Assembly: GCA_946886855.1 (NCBI GenBank)
Contig: CAMPJJ010000021.1
Span: 1 to 64,000 of the forward strand
From: an uncultured Roseateles sp.
Lineage (GTDB): Bacteria; Pseudomonadota; Gammaproteobacteria; Burkholderiales; Burkholderiaceae
Length of the DNA: 64,000 nt
Direction: 5' to 3'
Shown here: positions 1-11,430 of the stretch, one piece after another
Position numbering within the stretch: position 1 is the first letter of the stretch
How the letters are laid out: the number at the start of each line of letters is the position of its first letter
Position numbers and translations under genes: made by a program
Notes under the pieces: generated by a model
Database searches by the model: none
The model's input: the letters and a program-made list of their open reading frames with translations, nothing else
Told to the model about the DNA's origin: nothing

Positions 1-2
1 TC

Positions 3-92
3 GCTGACCTGTTCGACTGCCCGGCTGACGCCCTCCAGGCGGCGCCGGGCGAACCGGGCCGGGGTCAAAGCCGGCTTTTTGCCTTCCGGTGA
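3..92 (+). other. Window edge, possible 3' end of an upstream gene
   Basis: An open frame runs from base 3 to a TGA at 90-92 and would give a short C-terminal tail. It overlaps the hairpin at 58-80, so either that hairpin is not a terminator or this frame is not coding. No family can be recognised from about 29 residues. Confidence 0.2.
58..80 (+). terminator. Probable intrinsic terminator upstream of ndk
   Basis: GCCGG at 58-62 pairs with CCGGC at 71-75 across an 8-base loop and is followed directly by five T. It would end the transcript of whatever gene lies left of the window. The stem is short, so the call is moderate. Confidence 0.5.
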
Positions 93-117
93 TGGCCGTC
101 TGATAACGGGATGTCAC

Positions 118-145
118 TTGGGGGCTTGACTTCACGCATTACAAT
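118..145 (+). promoter_or_regulatory. Candidate sigma-70 promoter of ndk
   Basis: TACAAT at 140-145 is a good -10 element. The best-placed -35 is TTGGGG at 118-123 with a 16-base spacer, which is weak. A better -35 match, TTGACT at 126-131, is only 8 bases from the -10 and cannot work with it. Transcription would begin about 30-35 bases before the ndk start. Confidence 0.4.
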
Positions 146-185
146 CCCGGGCTTTGCCAAGCCCAAGATTTTCAAGGAAAAAGAC

Positions 186-611
186 ATGGCCATCGAACGC
201 ACCCTCTCCATCATCAAGCCCGATGCCGTGGCCAAGAACGTCATCGGCCAGATCTACAGCCGCTTCGAAGGCGCCGGTCTGAAGATCATCGCCTCCAAGC
301 AGAAGCAGCTGTCGCGCGCCGAAGCCGAAGCGTTCTACGCCGTGCACAAGGCCCGCCCGTTCTTCAACGACCTGGTGACCTTCATGATCTCCGGCCCGGT
401 GCAGATCCAGGTGCTGGAAGGCGAAGGCGCCATCCTGAAGAACCGTGACCTGATGGGCGCGACCGATCCGAAGAAGGCCGAGAAGGGCACCATCCGCGCC
501 GACTTCGCCGACAGCATCGACGCCAACGCCGTGCACGGCTCGGACGCCGCCGAGACCGCCGCCGTGGAAGTGGCCTTCTTCTTCTCCGGCCTGGAAATCA
601 ACGCCCGCTGA
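186..611 (+). CDS. ndk: Nucleoside diphosphate kinase
   Basis: This 141-residue protein moves the terminal phosphate of ATP onto other nucleoside diphosphates through a phosphohistidine, keeping NTP and dNTP pools balanced in the cytoplasm. The family's active-site motif NAVHGSD is present with the catalytic His at 117, and the N-terminal [12 protein letters not shown] is characteristic. The length equals the usual bacterial Ndk. I chose ATG 186 because it has an AAGGAAA Shine-Dalgarno stretch just upstream and gives the normal N-terminus; an upstream in-frame start at 111 would add 25 unconserved residues and lie before the likely promoter. rlmN follows 53 bases downstream. Confidence 0.97.
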   Translation: MAIERTLSIIKPDAVAKNVIGQIYSRFEGAGLKIIASKQKQLSRAEAEAFYAVHKARPFFNDLVTFMISGPVQIQVLEGEGAILKNRDLMGATDPKKAEKGTIRADFADSIDANAVHGSDAAETAAVEVAFFFSGLEINAR

Positions 612-664
612 ATCGGGCAAGGCCTCTGACCTCCGGGCCATGAGGCCCAGAGAATGAGGAACGC

Positions 665-1875
<1,211 letters not shown>

Positions 1876-1879
<4 letters not shown>

Positions 1880-2697
1880 CCCCTTCGTCGCCCGGCTCCC
1901 TCCTTCCGCGTCGTTCCGCCCGGACCCTGTCCGTCGTGCTGTTGATCGCCGCGGCCCTGGCCGGGTGCGCGAGCGGTTCGCAGCAGCAACAGCAGCCGCG
2001 CACCGAGAGCGACAAGACCGACAACGACCGCCGCGCGCAGGTGCGGCTCGAGCTCGCCAGCGGCTACTTCGCGCGCGGCCAGTACGAGACGGCGCTGGAC
2101 GAGGTGAAGCTGGCCATGGCCGCGAAGCCCGACCTGCCCGAAGCGATCAACCTGCGCAACCTGATCTACGCCGCGATGGGCGAGTTCGGCCTGGCCGAAG
2201 AGGGCTTCAAGCAGTTGATCGCCCGCGACCGCAACAACGGCGACACGCTGCACAACTACGGCTGGTTCCTGTGCCAGCGCCAGCGCTACGCCGAGGCCTA
2301 CCAGCAGTTCGAGGCGGCGGTGGCGATCCCGACCTATCGCACGCCGTCGCGCACGCTGCTCGCCTGGGGCGCCTGCGAGGCGCGCGAGGGCCGGCTGGTG
2401 CCGGCGCAAGTCCACCTGACCAAGGCCTTCGAGGCCGAACCGGGCAATCCGACGATCGCGCTGAACCTGGGCGAAGTGCTGTACCGCCAGGGGGAGTACG
2501 AACGGGCGCGGTTCTACGTGCGCCGCGTCAATACCAACGTGGAACAGGCCAGTGCCGCCAGCCTCTGGCTGGAGCTGCGCATCGAGCGCCGCCTGGGCAA
2601 CTCGTCCAACATGGACGACCTCGGTCAGCAGATGCGGCGCAAGTATCCGCAGGCGGCCGAGACGCAAGCATTGAACAACGGTCGATTCGATGAATGA
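1876..2697 (+). CDS. pilW: Type IV pilus biogenesis/stability lipoprotein PilW (PilF)
   Basis: A 273-residue outer-membrane lipoprotein made of tetratricopeptide repeats. In type IV pilus systems the family (PilF in Pseudomonas, PilW in Neisseria) helps the secretin multimerise. The signal peptide ends in the lipobox LAGC with Cys31 as the lipidated residue, followed by a Gln-rich linker and TPR units from about residue 55 onward. It sits between rlmN and the RodZ-like gene, the usual position in this group. Assignment is from the lipobox, TPR content and synteny; no other pilus gene is in the window. Confidence 0.88.
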
Positions 2698-2707
2698 GGG
2701 ACATCGC

Positions 2708-3760
2708 ATGACTCCGACGGCCACCGACGAGGCGTCGCTCGCAGCCGATTTCGCTGCCTCCATGTCCGCGCCCAGCTCGGCCGGTGCCGTGCTGCGCCGC
2801 GCGCGCGAGGCCAGGGGCTTGCATATCGCCGCGCTCGCGGCGACGCTGAAGGTGCCGCAGTCGAAGCTGGAGGCCCTGGAGGCCGATCGCTACCAGGACC
2901 TGCCCGACGCGACCTTTGCCCGGGCGCTGGCGCGTTCGGTGTGTCGCGTCATGAAACTCGACGCCGCGCAGGTGTTGATCCTGTTGCCCAGCGGCAGCGG
3001 CGAAGCCTCGCTGGACCGTGTGACGCCGGGCTTGAACCAGCCGTTCCGCGCGCGGTCGGTGACTCAGGATCCGGCGCTGTCGACCGCCTTGCTCAAGCGG
3101 CCCGCGGTGTTGGGCGTCGGCGTGCTGCTGGTCGCGGCGCTGGCGGTCTATGTGATCCCGTCGAGCTGGATCGACCAGCTCACGGCGCGTTTGCGGGGGA
3201 CCGAGTCCTCCGTCGCGACGGCGCCCGGCCCGGGCAACGTCGCGGGCACGCCCCCGGCTGCGACCGACACGCCGCCGACGAGTGTCGAGGCGCCGGGAAT
3301 GAGTTCCTCCGACGCGGCTCCGCTGACGCCGCAAACCGCGCAGACACAGCCGTCGCAGCCGTCGGCGCAGGCTCCGGCCACGACCTCGCCGGTCCCGTCC
3401 AGCACCGCTCCCGCCGCGACGGCCGCCGTCGTCACGCCATCGACGAGCGCTCAGACCCCGTCGACCGCCTCGACCGTCGCGCAGCCCGGTCAACCGGTTC
3501 AGGCCGGCGCCCCCGCGCCCGGCACCTCGCCCCTGAAGGTCCGCGCCACCGCGGAGTCGTGGGTGGAGGTCGTCGACGCCAAGGGCCAGGTCTTGTTGTC
3601 CCGCCTGCTCAGATCCGGCGATCTGGTCGACGTGAACGGCGTCGCGCCTTTGAAGCTGCGCGTGGGCAACGTGTCCGGCACGGAACTGGTGTTCCGCGGC
3701 CAGCCGGTGGACCTCGCCGCCCGGTCGCGCGACAACGTCGCCCGACTCGAGCTGAACTGA
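2708..3760 (+). CDS. rodZ: RodZ-like cell-shape protein: HTH, one membrane helix, DUF4115
   Basis: A bitopic membrane protein of 350 residues. An N-terminal Cro/C1-type HTH lies at about 24-90 ([19 protein letters not shown]), one membrane helix at about 133-151, then about 115 residues of Ala/Pro/Thr/Ser-rich linker, and a C-terminal DUF4115 domain ([17 protein letters not shown]). RodZ links MreB filaments to the elongation machinery in rods, and position before ispG is its usual context. ATG 2708 is preferred over ATG 2690 because GAGGGA lies 6 bases before it and the upstream ATG has no ribosome binding site. HTH proteins of this type are sometimes annotated only as regulators. Confidence 0.85.
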   Translation: MTPTATDEASLAADFAASMSAPSSAGAVLRRAREARGLHIAALAATLKVPQSKLEALEADRYQDLPDATFARALARSVCRVMKLDAAQVLILLPSGSGEASLDRVTPGLNQPFRARSVTQDPALSTALLKRPAVLGVGVLLVAALAVYVIPSSWIDQLTARLRGTESSVATAPGPGNVAGTPPAATDTPPTSVEAPGMSSSDAAPLTPQTAQTQPSQPSAQAPATTSPVPSSTAPAATAAVVTPSTSAQTPSTASTVAQPGQPVQAGAPAPGTSPLKVRATAESWVEVVDAKGQVLLSRLLRSGDLVDVNGVAPLKLRVGNVSGTELVFRGQPVDLAARSRDNVARLELN

Positions 3761-3836
3761 CCGGATCGACCTCCAGCCGACCCCGAGCCGACGGGCGCCG
3801 CACCCAGCCGTAACCCCTTCGCAAGAGCGCCGCAAG

Positions 3837-5165
3837 ATGGACAAGCCAGCCACTCCCGATACCGCCGACCTCAGCGCTGACATCGACGCCGAAGCCCACG
3901 ATCTGTCCGCCCTGATCGCGGCCGCCGCGCCGTCCGCGCGCCGCTCGCGCCAGGCGCAGGTGCGCTGGGGCAGCCGCGTGGTGACGATCGGCGGCGACGC
4001 GCCGGTGCGCGTGCAGTCGATGACCAACACCGACACCGTCGACGTCATCGAGACCGCGATCCAGGTCAAGGAACTGGCGCAGGCCGGGTCGGAGCTGGTG
4101 CGCATCACCGTCAACAACGCCGAGGCCGCCGACGCCGTGCCGCACATCCGCGAGCAGCTCGACCGCATGGGCGTCGACGTGCCGCTGGTTGGCGACTTCC
4201 ACTACAACGGCCACCGCCTGTTGACCGAGCATCCCGCCATGGCGCGGGCACTGTCGAAGTACCGGATCAATCCGGGCAACGTCGGCAAGGGCGACAAGAA
4301 GGACCGCCAGTTCGCCCAGATGATCGAGGCCGCGATGCAGTACGACAAGGTCGTGCGCATCGGCGTCAACTGGGGCAGCCTGGACCAGGAACTGCTCGCC
4401 CAGATGATGGACGAGAACGCGAAGCGCGCCGCGCCCTGGGACGCCAAGCAGGTCATGTACCAGGCGCTGATCCAGTCCGCGCTGTCGTCGGCGTCGTACG
4501 CCCGCGAGCTGGGCATGAATCCCGACAACATCATCATCAGCTGCAAGGTCAGCGGCGTGCAGGACCTGATCTCGGTCTACCGCGCGCTGAGCCGGCGCTG
4601 CGACTACGCGCTGCACCTGGGCCTGACCGAGGCCGGCATGGGCACCAAGGGCACGGTGGCCTCGGCCACGGCGCTGGCGGTGCTGCTGCAGGAAGGCATC
4701 GGCGACACGATCCGCGTCTCGCTGACGCCGCAGCCCGGCGAGTCGCGCACCCAGGAAGTGGTGGTCGCGCTGGAGATCCTGCAGTCGCTGGGCCTGCGTG
4801 CGTTCAACCCGAGCGTCACCGCCTGCCCCGGCTGCGGCCGCACGACCAGCACGACCTTCCAGGAACTGGCCAAGCAGATCGACGACTTCCTGCGCGCGCA
4901 GATGCCGGTCTGGCGCGAGAAGTACCCCGGCGTCGAGACCATGAAGGTTGCGGTGATGGGCTGCATCGTCAACGGCCCCGGCGAGAGCAAGCACGCCGAC
5001 ATCGGCATCAGCCTGCCGGGCAACGGCGAGGCGCCGGCGGCGCCCGTCTTCATCGACGGCGAGAAGGCACTGACCCTGCGCGGCGACAACATCGCCGGCG
5101 AGTTCCACGCCCTGGTCGAGAATTACATTGAAAAGCGCTTCGGCGCGAGCACCACCACCGCATGA
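3837..5165 (+). CDS. ispG: 4-hydroxy-3-methylbut-2-enyl diphosphate synthase (IspG, GcpE)
   Basis: Catalyses the reductive ring opening of MEcPP to HMBPP, the penultimate step of the MEP isoprenoid pathway, with a [4Fe-4S] cluster. Cluster ligands Cys330 and Cys333 (ACPGCGRTT) and Cys376 (GCIVNGPGE) are present, with the conserved glutamate at 383. The 442-residue protein has an N-terminal extension of about 38 residues before the conserved TIM-barrel start [12 protein letters not shown]. Dxr of the same pathway is at 29407 and UppS, which uses the product, at 27821. The stop overlaps the hisS start (ATGA). Confidence 0.97.
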   Translation: MDKPATPDTADLSADIDAEAHDLSALIAAAAPSARRSRQAQVRWGSRVVTIGGDAPVRVQSMTNTDTVDVIETAIQVKELAQAGSELVRITVNNAEAADAVPHIREQLDRMGVDVPLVGDFHYNGHRLLTEHPAMARALSKYRINPGNVGKGDKKDRQFAQMIEAAMQYDKVVRIGVNWGSLDQELLAQMMDENAKRAAPWDAKQVMYQALIQSALSSASYARELGMNPDNIIISCKVSGVQDLISVYRALSRRCDYALHLGLTEAGMGTKGTVASATALAVLLQEGIGDTIRVSLTPQPGESRTQEVVVALEILQSLGLRAFNPSVTACPGCGRTTSTTFQELAKQIDDFLRAQMPVWREKYPGVETMKVAVMGCIVNGPGESKHADIGISLPGNGEAPAAPVFIDGEKALTLRGDNIAGEFHALVENYIEKRFGASTTTA

Positions 5166-6469
5166 GCAAGAACATCCAGGCCGTCAAGGGGATGAACGAC
5201 ATCCTCCCGGCCAGCGTCGACCGCAAGGACAAGCTGCCGAGCAGCCAGCTGTGGAGCTGGTTCGAGACCACGCTGCGCGGCGTGCTGCAGCGCTACGGCT
5301 ACCAGTACATGCTGACCCCGATCGTCGAGCCGACCGCGCTGTTCGTGCGCGGCCTGGGCGAGGTCACCGACATCGTCGAGAAGGAGATGTACTCCTTCAC
5401 CGACAGCATGAACGGCGACAAGCTGACGCTGCGCCCGGAAGCCACCGCCGGCATCGTCCGCGCGATGGTCGAGCACAACGCGCTGTACAACGGCCCGCTG
5501 CGCCTGTGGACGCTGGGCCCGATGTTCCGGCACGAGCGCCCGCAGAAGGGCCGCTACCGCCAGTTCAACCAGTTGGACGTCGAGGCCCTGGGCTTCGCCG
5601 GGCCGGACGTGGACGCCGAGATCATCCTGATGGTCCGCCGCCTCTGGCAGGAACTCGGTCTGGTCGTCGGCGAGCATGTGCGCCTGGAGCTGAATTCGCT
5701 CGGGCAGCCCGAGGAACGCGCCGCGCATCGCGCCGCGCTGATCGCCCACTTCGAGGCGCACGCCGACAAGCTCGATGAGGACGGCAAGCGCCGCCTGCAC
5801 ACCAATCCGCTGCGCATCCTGGACACCAAGAACCCGGCCATGCAGGCGGTCGTCGAGGCGGCGCCGCACCTGATGGATTTCCTCGGAGAGGACAGCCTGG
5901 CGCACTTCAATGCCGTGCGCGCGATCCTCGACGCCGCCGGCGTCGAGTACCGCATCAACACGCGCCTGGTGCGCGGCATGGACTACTACAACCTGACCGT
6001 CTTCGAATGGGTGACCGACCAGCTCGGCTCCCAGGGCACGGTCTGCGGCGGCGGTCGCTACGACGGCCTGTTCGAGCAGCTCGGCGGGAAGCCGACGCCG
6101 GCGGTGGGCTTCGGCCTCGGCATTGAGCGCCTGCTGCTGCTGATCGACGAACTGGGCCTGCCGGTGCCGTCCTCGGCCCCGGACGTCTATGCGATCCTGC
6201 CGGACGCGGCCGTGCTGCCCCAGGCGGTCCCCGTGCTGGAGGCGCTGCGCGCCGAGGGCGTCGCAGTGCAGATGCACGCCGGCGGCGGCTCGTTCAAGGC
6301 GCAGTTCAAGAAGGCCGACGCCTCGGGTGCCCGCTTCGCGCTGGTGTTCGGCCCGGACGAACTCGCCCGCGGCGAGGTGGCCCTCAAGCCCTTGCGCGGC
6401 GGCGGCGAACAGGTGACACGTCCGCTTAACACGGTCGCTGCGTGGGCAGCCGACCTGCGCACCGCATAA
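5162..6469 (+). CDS. hisS: Histidine-tRNA ligase
   Basis: Class II aminoacyl-tRNA synthetase charging tRNA-His, active as a dimer in the cytoplasm. Motif 2 is visible as [13 protein letters not shown], the histidine-specific signatures are [13 protein letters not shown] and [14 protein letters not shown], and motif 3 is [13 protein letters not shown]-terminal anticodon-binding domain follows from about residue 335. Length 435 is normal. It overlaps ispG by 4 bases. A catalytically silent paralogue, HisZ, is encoded at 14032. Confidence 0.97.
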   Translation: MSKNIQAVKGMNDILPASVDRKDKLPSSQLWSWFETTLRGVLQRYGYQYMLTPIVEPTALFVRGLGEVTDIVEKEMYSFTDSMNGDKLTLRPEATAGIVRAMVEHNALYNGPLRLWTLGPMFRHERPQKGRYRQFNQLDVEALGFAGPDVDAEIILMVRRLWQELGLVVGEHVRLELNSLGQPEERAAHRAALIAHFEAHADKLDEDGKRRLHTNPLRILDTKNPAMQAVVEAAPHLMDFLGEDSLAHFNAVRAILDAAGVEYRINTRLVRGMDYYNLTVFEWVTDQLGSQGTVCGGGRYDGLFEQLGGKPTPAVGFGLGIERLLLLIDELGLPVPSSAPDVYAILPDAAVLPQAVPVLEALRAEGVAVQMHAGGGSFKAQFKKADASGARFALVFGPDELARGEVALKPLRGGGEQVTRPLNTVAAWAADLRTA

Positions 6470-6507
6470 TCGCGACCTCGAATTTCAACCCGGACCCTCA
6501 TTCGCAC

Positions 6508-7182
6508 ATGGCGTCTCATCTCGATCTCGAAGAACAGGAACAGCTGGAGCAGCTCAAGGCGTTCTGGAAGCGCTGGGGCAATGCGATCACCTGGCTGCTG
6601 ACGCTGGTGCTGGTCGCCTACGCCGGCTGGACCGGCTGGAACTACTGGCAGCGCAACGAGGCCGCCAAGGCCGCCGCGATGTTCGGCGAGCTGCAGCGCG
6701 CGGCGCAGGCCGCCGATCTGGGCAAGAGCGTGGCGGTCTTCGGCACCCTGAAGCAGGACTACGCCGGCACGGGTTACGCCGCGCAGGCCGCGCTGGTGAC
6801 CGCCCGGCTGCAACTGGACAAGGACAAGGCCGACGACGCCCGCGCCACGCTGGCCTGGGCCGCCGCCAACGCGAAGGGCGATGCCTACCGCGACCTGGCG
6901 CGCCTGCGTCTGGCCGCGCTGCAGATGGACGCCAAGCAGTTCGATGAGGCCGGCAAGACGCTGGATGCCGTGAAGAGCCCGGACTTCGCGGCCCTGGTGG
7001 CCGATCGCCGCGGCGACCTGGCGCTGCTGCAGAACAAGCCCGACGTCGCCAAGACCGAATTCAAGAAGGCCTACGACGGTCTGGACAAGCAGCTCGACTA
7101 TCGTCGCCTGCTCGAAGTGAAGCTGGCCAGCCTCGGCGTGGCGGTTGGCGGCGACGAGCCCGCCGCAGGAGCATCCCAATGA
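6508..7182 (+). CDS. YfgM-like membrane-anchored TPR protein
   Basis: A 224-residue protein with a short cytosolic segment rich in Glu/Gln/Leu (DLEEQEQLEQLKAFWKRWGN), one membrane helix at about 26-44, and a periplasmic tetratricopeptide-like domain. It matches the YfgM/DUF2133 family, which in E. coli works beside the Sec translocon and periplasmic chaperones. Its place between hisS and bamB is the conserved one. ATG 6508 is chosen; an earlier in-frame ATG at 6442 would overlap hisS and add 22 unconserved residues. The stop overlaps the bamB start. Confidence 0.85.
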   Translation: MASHLDLEEQEQLEQLKAFWKRWGNAITWLLTLVLVAYAGWTGWNYWQRNEAAKAAAMFGELQRAAQAADLGKSVAVFGTLKQDYAGTGYAAQAALVTARLQLDKDKADDARATLAWAAANAKGDAYRDLARLRLAALQMDAKQFDEAGKTLDAVKSPDFAALVADRRGDLALLQNKPDVAKTEFKKAYDGLDKQLDYRRLLEVKLASLGVAVGGDEPAAGASQ

Positions 7183-8324
7183 ACGCCGGCCTGACCGTGG
7201 GTCGGGTGGCGCGCGCGCTGCTGCTGGGCGGCGTCGTCGCGACGCTGGGCGCCTGCTCGCTGTTCAGCAGCTCGACAGCCCCCAAGCCGGCGCCGCTGGA
7301 GAACATCACGCCGTCGCTGCAGGCCCGCGTGGCCTGGGAGGCGCGGGTCGACAGCGTCAAGTTCCCGCTGACGATCACGGCGGTCAACGACCGCTTCGTC
7401 GTCGGCGGTTCGGACGGTGTCATCAGCGCGATCTCCGCCGCCGACGGCACCACGCTGTGGCGCGCCGACATCGGCAAGGGCCTGACCGCCGGCGTCGGCA
7501 GCGATGGCCGCTTCGCCGCGGCGGTGACCCGCGACAACGAGCTGGTCGTCACCGAGGGCGACAAGATCCTGTGGCGCAAGGCGATGACGACACCCGTCGT
7601 GACGTCGCCGTTCGTCGCCGGTGAGCGCGTGTTCGTGCTGACGCTGGACCGTGCGGTGCTCGCCTTCGACGCGGCCGACGGCCGCCGGCTGTGGGAGCTG
7701 CGCCGTCCGGGCGAGCCCCTGACGCTGCAGCAGTCCGGCGTGATCGGCGCCTACCAGAACACACTGCTGGTCGGGCAGGGCTCGCGCCTGGCGGGCATCG
7801 ATCCCAACCGTGGCCTGCTCATGTGGGAGGCGACCGTCGCCAACCCGCGCGGCACCAACGAGGTCGAACGCCTCGCCGACCTGGTCGGTCCGCTGGCCCG
7901 TGACAACGACGTCTTCTGCGCCCGCGCGTTCCAGTCGGCTGTCGCCTGCGTCAATGGCGAACGCGGCAACACGATCTGGACCCGCAACAATGCCGGCCTG
8001 CGCGGCGTCGGCGCCGATTCGACCATCGTCGTCGGCGGCGACGCGTCCGACCGCCTGACCGCCTGGGGCACCCGCACCGGCGACGTCGTGTGGACGGCCG
8101 ACCAGTTCCAGAACCGCAAGCTCAGCGCGCCGCTGGTGACCGACAAGTCGGTCATCGTCGGCGACAGCGAGGGCTACGTGCACTTCCTGTCCAAGGACAA
8201 GGGTCTGACCGTGCAGCGCCTGCAGACCGACAGCTCCGGCCTTGCCGCGGCGCCGGTGCAGCTCGGCGGCACGGTGCTGATCGCCACCCGCAGCGGACGC
8301 CTGTTCGCGCTGCGCCAAGACTGA
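7179..8324 (+). CDS. bamB: Outer membrane assembly lipoprotein BamB
   Basis: Periplasm-facing lipoprotein of the BAM complex that inserts beta-barrel proteins in the outer membrane. The signal peptide ends with the lipobox LGAC, Cys26 being the lipidated residue. The rest is a series of PQQ-like beta-propeller blades (for example [13 protein letters not shown] and [13 protein letters not shown]). Length 381 is typical. The barrel subunit BamA is encoded at 32050. It overlaps the YfgM-like gene by 4 bases, and der starts one base after its stop. Confidence 0.95.
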   Translation: MNAGLTVGRVARALLLGGVVATLGACSLFSSSTAPKPAPLENITPSLQARVAWEARVDSVKFPLTITAVNDRFVVGGSDGVISAISAADGTTLWRADIGKGLTAGVGSDGRFAAAVTRDNELVVTEGDKILWRKAMTTPVVTSPFVAGERVFVLTLDRAVLAFDAADGRRLWELRRPGEPLTLQQSGVIGAYQNTLLVGQGSRLAGIDPNRGLLMWEATVANPRGTNEVERLADLVGPLARDNDVFCARAFQSAVACVNGERGNTIWTRNNAGLRGVGADSTIVVGGDASDRLTAWGTRTGDVVWTADQFQNRKLSAPLVTDKSVIVGDSEGYVHFLSKDKGLTVQRLQTDSSGLAAAPVQLGGTVLIATRSGRLFALRQD

Positions 8325-8325
8325 T

Positions 8326-9672
8326 ATGAAACCTGTGATCGCCCTGGTGGGCCGCCCAAACGTGGGCAAGTCCACGCTGTTCAACCGGATGACGAAGAGC
8401 CGCGACGCCATCGTCGCGGACTTCGCCGGCCTCACGCGCGACCGCCATTACGGCGACGGTCGCCTGGGCGATCGCGAGTTCATCGTCATCGACACCGGCG
8501 GCTTCGAGCCGGACAGCACCACCGGCATCGTCAAGGAGATGGCCAAGCAGACCCGCCAGGCCGTGGCCGAGGCGGATGCCGTCATCTTCGTGCTGGACGT
8601 CCGCACCGGCCTGGCCGGCCAGGACCAGGACATCGGCCGCTACCTGCGCCAGTGCAACAAGCGCGTCTTCATCGCCGTCAACAAGGCCGAGGGCATGAGC
8701 GACAGCCCGCTGCTGGCCGAGTTCCATGAACTCGGCATGGGCGAGCCGCATCCGGTGTCCGCCGCGCACGGGCAGGGCATCCGCTCGCTGCTCGAGGCGG
8801 TGCTGGACAGCTTCGAGGCGCCGGCCGAGGACGAAGAGTTCGCCGAGGGCGCCGGTCCCGACGATGAACGCGCCATCCGCCTGGCGGTGGCCGGCCGTCC
8901 CAACGTCGGCAAGAGCACGCTGATCAACACCTGGCTCGGCGAGGAGCGGCTGGTCGCCTTCGACATGCCCGGCACGACGCGCGACGCCATCAGCGTCGAC
9001 TTCGAGCACAACGGCCAGAAGTTCAAGCTGATCGACACCGCCGGCCTGCGCCGCAAGGGCAAGGTCTTCGAGGCGATCGAGAAGTTCTCGGTGGTCAAGA
9101 CGCTGCAGGCGATCGCCGACGCGAACGTCGTGCTGCTGCTGATCGACGCGACGCAGGGCGTCACCGACCAGGACGCGCACATTGCCGGCTACGCGCTGGA
9201 CAGCGGCCGGGCGGTGGTCATCGCGATCAACAAGTGGGACGCGATCGACAGCTACCAGCGCGAAACCATCGAGCGCCAGATCCAGACGCGCCTCGGCTTC
9301 CTGCGCTTCGCGCCCATCCTGAAGATCTCCGCGCTGAAGCGGCAGGGCCTGGGCCCGCTGTGGAAAGCGCTGGCGGACGCCTATTCATCGGCCTATCGCA
9401 AGATGACGACGCCGGTGCTGACGCGCCTCATCCAGGAAGCGGTGCAGCATCAACAGCCGCAGCGCTCGGGCATCTCGCGTCCGAAGCTGCGCTACGCGCA
9501 CCAGGGCGGCATGAATCCCCCGATCGTCGTCATCCACGGGAATGCGCTCGAAGGCGTCAGCGACGTCTACAAGCGCTATCTCGAAGGGCGCATCCGCGAC
9601 CACTACAAGCTGGTGGGCACGCCCATGAAGATCGAACTCCGATCCTCGAAGAACCCGTTCGCCGAAACCTGA
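8326..9672 (+). CDS. der: Ribosome biogenesis GTPase Der (EngA)
   Basis: Essential tandem GTPase needed for 50S subunit maturation. Two G domains are visible, each with a P-loop GRPNVGKST (near residues 8 and 185), followed by switch and NKxD-type motifs (NKAEG, NKWD), and a C-terminal KH-like domain from about residue 360. Length 448 is normal. It is tightly coupled behind bamB, the usual betaproteobacterial arrangement. Confidence 0.97.
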   Translation: MKPVIALVGRPNVGKSTLFNRMTKSRDAIVADFAGLTRDRHYGDGRLGDREFIVIDTGGFEPDSTTGIVKEMAKQTRQAVAEADAVIFVLDVRTGLAGQDQDIGRYLRQCNKRVFIAVNKAEGMSDSPLLAEFHELGMGEPHPVSAAHGQGIRSLLEAVLDSFEAPAEDEEFAEGAGPDDERAIRLAVAGRPNVGKSTLINTWLGEERLVAFDMPGTTRDAISVDFEHNGQKFKLIDTAGLRRKGKVFEAIEKFSVVKTLQAIADANVVLLLIDATQGVTDQDAHIAGYALDSGRAVVIAINKWDAIDSYQRETIERQIQTRLGFLRFAPILKISALKRQGLGPLWKALADAYSSAYRKMTTPVLTRLIQEAVQHQQPQRSGISRPKLRYAHQGGMNPPIVVIHGNALEGVSDVYKRYLEGRIRDHYKLVGTPMKIELRSSKNPFAET

Positions 9673-9751
9673 AGACAGCGCGGTCCGGGGAAACCCGGTG
9701 CTGTGATAAGGTGTGGCATTCCAACACCTCACTTCCAACACGGAGCATATC

Positions 9752-9994
9752 GTGAGCAACAAAGGACAACTCTTGCAAGACCCTTTCCTGAACCTGCTGC
9801 GCAAGGAGCATGTTCCTGTGAGCATCTACCTCGTGAACGGCATCAAACTGCAAGGCCACATCGAGTCCTTTGACCAGTACGTGGTGCTGCTGCGCAATAC
9901 GGTCACGCAGATGGTCTACAAGCACGCCATCTCCACGGTGGTTCCGGGCCGTGCGGTGAACTTCCACACCGGCGAGAGCAACGACGCCAGCTGA
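9752..9994 (+). CDS. hfq: RNA chaperone Hfq
   Basis: Hexameric Sm-like RNA chaperone that pairs small RNAs with mRNAs. The 80-residue protein begins [19 protein letters not shown] and contains the Sm2-type motif [10 protein letters not shown]. It lacks a long C-terminal tail, as is common in Burkholderiales. The start is GTG 9752, chosen because GGAG lies 6-7 bases before it and it gives the canonical N-terminus; an upstream in-frame start at 9713 would add 13 unconserved residues. Confidence 0.97.
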   Translation: MSNKGQLLQDPFLNLLRKEHVPVSIYLVNGIKLQGHIESFDQYVVLLRNTVTQMVYKHAISTVVPGRAVNFHTGESNDAS

Positions 9995-10000
9995 AGCTGA

Positions 10001-11377
10001 TTGACCACACAAGACCCCACCCATTCGACGCCGCCCCCCGAGGCGGCGCGCGCCATTCTGGTGGGGGTCGATCTGGGCCGCGGCGAGGCCTTCGACCCCA
10101 CCCTCGACGAACTCGCGCTGCTGGCCGAATCGGCCGGTGACACCCCGGTCGCCCGGGTCGTCGCCCGGCGCAAGGCCCCCGACGCGGCGCTGTTCATCGG
10201 TTCCGGAAAAGCCGACGAGATCAAGCTGATGGTGCAGGCGCTCGGCGCCCACACCGTGCTGTTCGACCAGGCCATCTCTCCCGCCCAGCAACGCAACCTG
10301 GAACGCCACCTCGGCGTGCCCGTGGCCGACCGCACCGCGCTGATCCTGGAGATCTTCGCCGCCCGCGCGCAGAGCTTCGAGGGCAAGCTGCAGGTGGAAC
10401 TCGCGCGGCTGCAGTACCTGTCCACGCGCCTCGTGCGCCGCTGGAGCCATCTGGAGCGCCAGAGCGGCGGCATCGGCATGCGCGGCGGCCCCGGCGAGCG
10501 CCAGATCGAGCTGGACCGCCGGATGATCGACGACCGCATCAAGTCGATCAAGGAGCGCCTCAAGAAGGTCCAGAAGCAACGCGCCACGCAGCGCCGCGCC
10601 CGCGCGCGCAACGGTGTGTTCCGCGTCTCGCTGGTGGGCTACACCAACGCCGGCAAGAGCACGCTGTTCAATGCGCTGACCAAGGCGAAGGCCTACGCCG
10701 CGAACCAGCTGTTCGCGACGCTCGACACGACCACCCGTTCGCTCTACCTCGAGGAGGCGGGCACCAGCGTGTCGCTGTCCGACACGGTCGGCTTCATCCG
10801 CGACCTGCCGCACAAGCTCGTGGAGGCGTTCAAGGCCACGCTGCAGGAAGCGGCCGATGCCGATCTGCTGCTGCAGGTCGTGGACGCCGCCAGCCCGGTG
10901 CTGACCGAGCAGATGGAGGAGGTGGAGCGGGTGCTCGCCGAGATCGGCGCGCAGCACATCCCGCAGATCCTCGTCTACAACAAGCTCGACCTGCTGGAGG
11001 ACAACCAGCGGCCGCGCCAGTTGCAGGACTGGCTCACGCGGGTCGGCGGCGAGCACGGCGGCCAGCGCCTGCCGCGGATCTTCGTCAGCGCGGCGCAGGG
11101 TGAAGGCCTGGACGAGCTGCGCGCGATGGTCGCGTCGCTGATGCAGGCCGCGCCGGTGCCCGAGTACGCCGGCCAGGAGCCGGATCTCGCGACGGCGGCT
11201 GGCACGTCGGATGCCGGGGACGACGCCGAAGATGCCGAAGATGCCGAAGATGCCGACGGCGCCGACGACTCGGAACAGGCAAGCGGGCTCGATGTCGACG
11301 AGGTCGACTTGAACCCGCAAGACCCGCCCCAAGATCGGTCGAACCCGCAGGATCATCCGCAGGGACGCACAGGTTGA
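10001..11377 (+). CDS. hflX: Ribosome-associated GTPase HflX
   Basis: GTPase that rescues stalled or heat-damaged ribosomes by splitting subunits. An N-terminal HflX domain (about 20-180) with the Gly-rich GGIGMRGGPGERQIE is followed by a G domain with P-loop GYTNAGKST near residue 213 and DTVGF. Length is 458. The last 70 or so residues are an acidic, low-complexity tail containing three Glu-Asp-Ala units encoded by a perfect 9-bp repeat at 11225-11251. The start is probably TTG 10001, 6 bases after the hfq stop; no ATG or GTG start fits the conserved N-terminus as well. Confidence 0.93.
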   Translation: MTTQDPTHSTPPPEAARAILVGVDLGRGEAFDPTLDELALLAESAGDTPVARVVARRKAPDAALFIGSGKADEIKLMVQALGAHTVLFDQAISPAQQRNLERHLGVPVADRTALILEIFAARAQSFEGKLQVELARLQYLSTRLVRRWSHLERQSGGIGMRGGPGERQIELDRRMIDDRIKSIKERLKKVQKQRATQRRARARNGVFRVSLVGYTNAGKSTLFNALTKAKAYAANQLFATLDTTTRSLYLEEAGTSVSLSDTVGFIRDLPHKLVEAFKATLQEAADADLLLQVVDAASPVLTEQMEEVERVLAEIGAQHIPQILVYNKLDLLEDNQRPRQLQDWLTRVGGEHGGQRLPRIFVSAAQGEGLDELRAMVASLMQAAPVPEYAGQEPDLATAAGTSDAGDDAEDAEDAEDADGADDSEQASGLDVDEVDLNPQDPPQDRSNPQDHPQGRTG

Positions 11378-11430
11378 GGCCGTTCGCCAATGCCCGATAC
11401 TTGCAACAAGACTTCCTCATCAGGATGCGT

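Noticed and set aside
126..145. TTGACT and TACAAT as a promoter pair for ndk
   Set aside because: The spacer is only 8 bases, too short for sigma-70.
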